NCBI GenBank assembly: GCA_016939345.1
Contig: JAFGHG010000002.1
Location: 1 to 8,296 of the forward strand
DNA from: Candidatus Omnitrophota bacterium
Lineage (GTDB): Bacteria > Omnitrophota > Gorgyraeia > Duberdicusellales > 4484-171
Reading direction: 5' to 3'
Length of the DNA stretch: 8,296 nucleotides
Shown here in pieces: positions 6,161 to 8,296 of this stretch. The stretch's first letter is position 1, and every line of letters begins with the position of its first letter. The position numbers and the translations under genes were made by a program. The notes below the pieces were generated by a model. That model was not told the DNA's origin and did not search any database. It saw only the letters and a list, made by a program, of their open reading frames with translations.

Positions 6161-6796
6161 TTAATAATAAGCGTCTTCTTGCACTTCTTTAAAACCTGCA
6201 GGACAACCCTCCCGGGTATATTCTACAGTATCAATACTGGCCGGGGAATAAACTGTTCTCCGGCATAAAACCTTGTCCTCATCAATATAGAAGACAAAAG
6301 GCTTAGATTTTCCATGGCCAAAAGCTGTGGCGTAAAAGAAATCGCTCTGCGCAACCACCATAAATGTAGTCTCGTAGGCATAACCACTGGCCAAGTCTGG
6401 GCTGATATATTCTGATCCAGCTTCAGCAAGTTCATCCAGTGTTGCGTAAGTGCTGTTTTCAAGATAATAAGAATCTTCAGCATCAGCTATTTGATACATA
6501 GAGGCTTTCACCCTAGACTCTATTGCCATAGTCTTTGCTTTTAAGTACTGCGGTATAGCTATTGCTGCCAGAATGCTGATAACCGGCAAAAGCATAATTG
6601 TAACAACACCTAAAACAATACCGCTTATGGCTAAACCCTGTCCCTTTAAGTTGTCTTTATCCTTGTTTATCTTGTTTAAAGCAACTACTCCTAGTATCAC
6701 AGCGATCAGGCTAAGCGGAGGTATCAAGCCTAATATCCCGCAAATAAGAGCGGCTATGGCCATGCCCGGAGTCTTTTTCTGCTGAAGGCTTTCCAT
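6161..6796 (-). CDS. DUF4190 protein fused to a type IV pilin-like domain
   Basis: 211 residues. Residues 11-68 fit DUF4190: two hydrophobic segments (GMAIAALICGILGLIPP onward, and GLAISGIVLGVV) joined by a charged loop. The second runs into VISILAAIAIPQYLKAK (72-88), which closely resembles the hydrophobic N-terminal helix of type IV pilins and GspG-like pseudopilins (typically GILAAIAIPxFxxxR). An amphipathic helix and an ENSTYATLDEL segment (113-123) follow, then a small beta domain with C178 and C198 that could form a disulfide. No prepilin peptidase site (Gly followed by FTLxE-like residues) is visible, so it should stay membrane-anchored by its DUF4190 helices. It starts 9 bases after the DUF4870 stop with no Shine-Dalgarno, probably by coupling, and is followed by a strong terminator. 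Function is unknown. Confidence 0.75.
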   Translation of the reverse strand: MESLQQKKTPGMAIAALICGILGLIPPLSLIAVILGVVALNKINKDKDNLKGQGLAISGIVLGVVTIMLLPVISILAAIAIPQYLKAKTMAIESRVKASMYQIADAEDSYYLENSTYATLDELAEAGSEYISPDLASGYAYETTFMVVAQSDFFYATAFGHGKSKPFVFYIDEDKVLCRRTVYSPASIDTVEYTREGCPAGFKEVQEDAYY

Positions 6797-6805
6797 ATCG
6801 AAAAA

Positions 6806-7129
6806 TCATTTAATCAGACGAATGCATACGGGATACTTGTAGTCCTCACCAGCGTTGGTTTTTACAGAAGCAATAATGCAAAATACCAGATTGCCGACAG
6901 CAATAACCGGATACAGAAAAACACCTATAACAGCAAAAGAAAGGATAGCGGCGGCAACCCAGGCTATTGCTACAGTTATCTGAAAATTCAAGGCTTCCTT
7001 TCCAGCTGAATCGATTTCAGGTGAGCTATCTTTCTTGATAAGCCATATGACTAAAGCACCTATAAAACCCGTAAAAATACCTAAAAGATGACATAACATA
7101 GCCAAGGTCTTATCGTTACCACCACTCAT
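6806..7129 (-). CDS. DUF4870 (Tic20-like) small membrane protein
   Basis: 107 residues with three likely transmembrane segments (about 8-31, 49-70 and 70-89). The family marks are the opening DKTLAMLCHLLGIF, the central GKEALNFQITVAI and the closing YKYPVCIRLIK. The family is widespread and has no established function; its members are distant relatives of the Tic20 translocon component. GGGGGG a few bases before the ATG serves as ribosome binding site. It is co-transcribed with the DUF4190-pilin gene, 9 bases downstream. Confidence 0.85.
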   Translation of the reverse strand: MSGGNDKTLAMLCHLLGIFTGFIGALVIWLIKKDSSPEIDSAGKEALNFQITVAIAWVAAAILSFAVIGVFLYPVIAVGNLVFCIIASVKTNAGEDYKYPVCIRLIK

Positions 7130-7177
7130 AATCCCCCCTTTTTTTATAGGTTAATACGTTTATTAAGCTTTAAGTTT

Positions 7178-7205
7178 ATTTTAACAATCAAAATACATGT
7201 GTCAA
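7178..7205 (-). promoter_or_regulatory. Promoter for the DUF4870/DUF4190-pilin unit
   Basis: Minus strand TTGACA (7205-7200), 16-base spacer, TAAAAT (7183-7178). Predicted start is near 7171, giving a leader of about 41 bases. The -35 is part of an imperfect dyad TGTCA-N9-TGACA (about 7199-7217), a possible operator of unknown factor. Confidence 0.65.
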
Positions 7206-7223
7206 TCAATTAATGACATAAGT

Positions 7224-7251
7224 AAAAAGTCCCAAGGAATTATGACTTTTT
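7224..7251 (-). terminator. Possible weak terminator at the end of the U32 gene
   Basis: AAAAAGTC and GACTTTTT arms (8 base pairs) with a 12-base loop that includes the stop codon. The T-run is part of the stem, and only three pairs are G-C or equivalent in strength, so it could work weakly in either direction or not at all. It is the only hairpin before the next promoter. Confidence 0.35.
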
Positions 7252-8296
7252 TCTCCAAAGAAAAACCTTATCTCTTCTTTTAAGCTCAAAAGGAACTTTT
7301 ATTCCTCCGGATTGGCCTTTTTTTAATTCTTCGACAAATTCATGGTTTATCTGTATTTCATCGACTGCGGCAAAAGAAGCCGGTGTATTTTTACCCAGGC
7401 ATAGGATCTTATCTCCCTTTTTAAGCCCATGGTCACGGACAAGTATCTCAGCCACTTTGATCTTCTTAAAGTACCTGGCTATATCTCCTACATAGACTTT
7501 TTCATATTCATGCTCCAGCCTGCGAGACCTGGCATCTTTAGGCTGGCCAAAATAAAAACCTGAAGAGAATCCCCGCGTGTAAACCGAAAAAAGTTCTTTT
7601 TGAAGTGAGCTTTTTAGCCTGGCTGTCAGTCTTTTAGCAAAATAAGCATCTATTGCCCGGCGATAACAGGAGGTTACGACCTTTACATACTCAGCAGACC
7701 TGATTCTTCCTTCTATTTTAAAAGCATCTATGCCGCACTCTATGAGCTTATCGATAAAATCAATGGTACATAGGTCTTTAGGGCTTAAAATATAATCCTG
7801 GCCCAAAACATATTCGCATTCAGCCTGATCATCGGTGATCTTATATTCCCTGCGGCATGGCTGCCAGCATTCTCCTCTATTGGCTGATTTTGAAAAAGTA
7901 TACTCAGACAGAAAACACCTGCCTGATACGCTTATACACATTGCTCCATGGATAAAGGCCTCGATCTGACAATTTAACTTATCTTTTTTTATTTTAGTTA
8001 TAATAGATTTTATATGAGCAAGCCTGGCTTCCCTGGCCAATACTATTCTTGCTGCTCCTAAACTCACATACCGGCTTAAAGCCAGATAATTACAGACACT
8101 GGCTTGAGTTGAAATATGGACCTTCAAGCCTAACTCACTAGCCAAAGAAAAAACAGCCATGTCCCAAAGGATAACAGCATCCACCTTAGCTTTTTTGGCT
8201 GCTGCCAAAATCCGCCTAACTTTATCTATCTCTTTATCGTAAATAATAACATTCAGAGCAAGATATCCTCTGGATTTATTTTTATGTATTAGGCTC
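7240..8296 (-). CDS. Peptidase U32 family protein (TrhP/RlhA-like), N-terminus outside window
   Basis: The frame is open to the window edge (351 codons visible), and homology-like sequence such as GYLALNVIIYD lies before the first internal TTG, so the true start is beyond 8296. EAFIHGAMCISVSGRCFLS fits the U32 family signature exactly (visible residues 112-130), and RGECWQPCRREYKI follows. C120, C127, C143 and C147 are the likely Fe-S cysteines, as known for U32 members such as UbiU/UbiV. SPKDLC (C176) and AFKIEGR are further family blocks. The last 80 or so residues (VGDIARYF through RDKVF) look like the C-terminal beta-barrel of the YegQ/TrhP branch. Members hydroxylate tRNA U34 (TrhP) or 23S rRNA (RlhA) and need Fe-S assembly; older annotation as collagenase-like protease is probably misleading. 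Which RNA is modified here cannot be told. Confidence 0.9.
   Translation of the reverse strand, partial: SLIHKNKSRGYLALNVIIYDKEIDKVRRILAAAKKAKVDAVILWDMAVFSLASELGLKVHISTQASVCNYLALSRYVSLGAARIVLAREARLAHIKSIITKIKKDKLNCQIEAFIHGAMCISVSGRCFLSEYTFSKSANRGECWQPCRREYKITDDQAECEYVLGQDYILSPKDLCTIDFIDKLIECGIDAFKIEGRIRSAEYVKVVTSCYRRAIDAYFAKRLTARLKSSLQKELFSVYTRGFSSGFYFGQPKDARSRRLEHEYEKVYVGDIARYFKKIKVAEILVRDHGLKKGDKILCLGKNTPASFAAVDEIQINHEFVEELKKGQSGGIKVPFELKRRDKVFLWRKKS

Noticed and set aside
6223..6483. Second minus-strand frame inside the DUF4190-pilin gene
   Set aside because: Out-of-frame shadow with no family features, inside a gene with recognisable domains.
8206..8208. TTG as start of the U32 gene
   Set aside because: The frame is open upstream to the window edge and encodes family-like sequence; no Shine-Dalgarno precedes the TTG.

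Overview
All recognisable genes in this window lie on the minus strand, so transcription runs from high to low coordinates. The DNA is fairly A+T-rich with short intergenic gaps. Gene content is bacterial and points to an anaerobic or microaerobic lineage that relies on ISC/NIF-type Fe-S assembly. The set (IscR-like Rrf2 regulator, NifS/IscS, NadA, IscU, MnmA, a U32 protein, and a DUF4190-pilin hybrid) would suit an uncultivated candidate phylum such as Omnitrophota or a relative. That placement is an impression and not demonstrated.

Layout in order of transcription. (1) 8296-7240: a peptidase-U32 family protein, probably an RNA hydroxylase of the TrhP/RlhA type. Its N-terminus lies outside the window. 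(2) 7205-6161: a two-gene unit with its own promoter, encoding a DUF4870 small membrane protein and a DUF4190 protein that carries a pilin-like helix. A strong intrinsic terminator at 6111-6142 closes it. (3) 6028-1874: the core of the window, an Fe-S/sulfur-transfer operon iscR-iscS-nadA-iscU-mnmA. It has a near-consensus sigma70-type promoter with a 25-bp inverted repeat over the start region, a likely autoregulatory operator. (4) 1849-1: a second accessory unit with an extended -10 promoter and tightly packed genes: an anchored CBM11-like carbohydrate-binding protein, an HExxH metallopeptidase of the putative zinc-binding type, and the first 52 codons of an ATP-grasp (D-Ala-D-Ala ligase-like) protein that runs off the window.

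How the genes fit together. IscS takes sulfur from cysteine and passes it to IscU (cluster assembly) and to MnmA (2-thiouridine at tRNA position 34). NadA, placed between iscS and iscU, needs a [4Fe-4S] cluster to make quinolinate for NAD. The Rrf2 regulator, which has three cysteines, probably senses cluster status and represses its own operon. The U32 protein upstream is also a likely Fe-S protein acting on RNA, so tRNA wobble modification and Fe-S supply recur as themes.

The least understood parts are the metallopeptidase/ATP-grasp pair, the heptad-repeat hairpin between iscU and mnmA, the dyad over the iscR promoter, and the DUF4190-pilin fusion. I saw no CRISPR array, tRNA, rRNA, insertion sequence or phage gene. 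No gene-free stretch exceeds 300 bases. The longest, 5972-6160, holds the terminator, a palindrome, the promoter and the operator.
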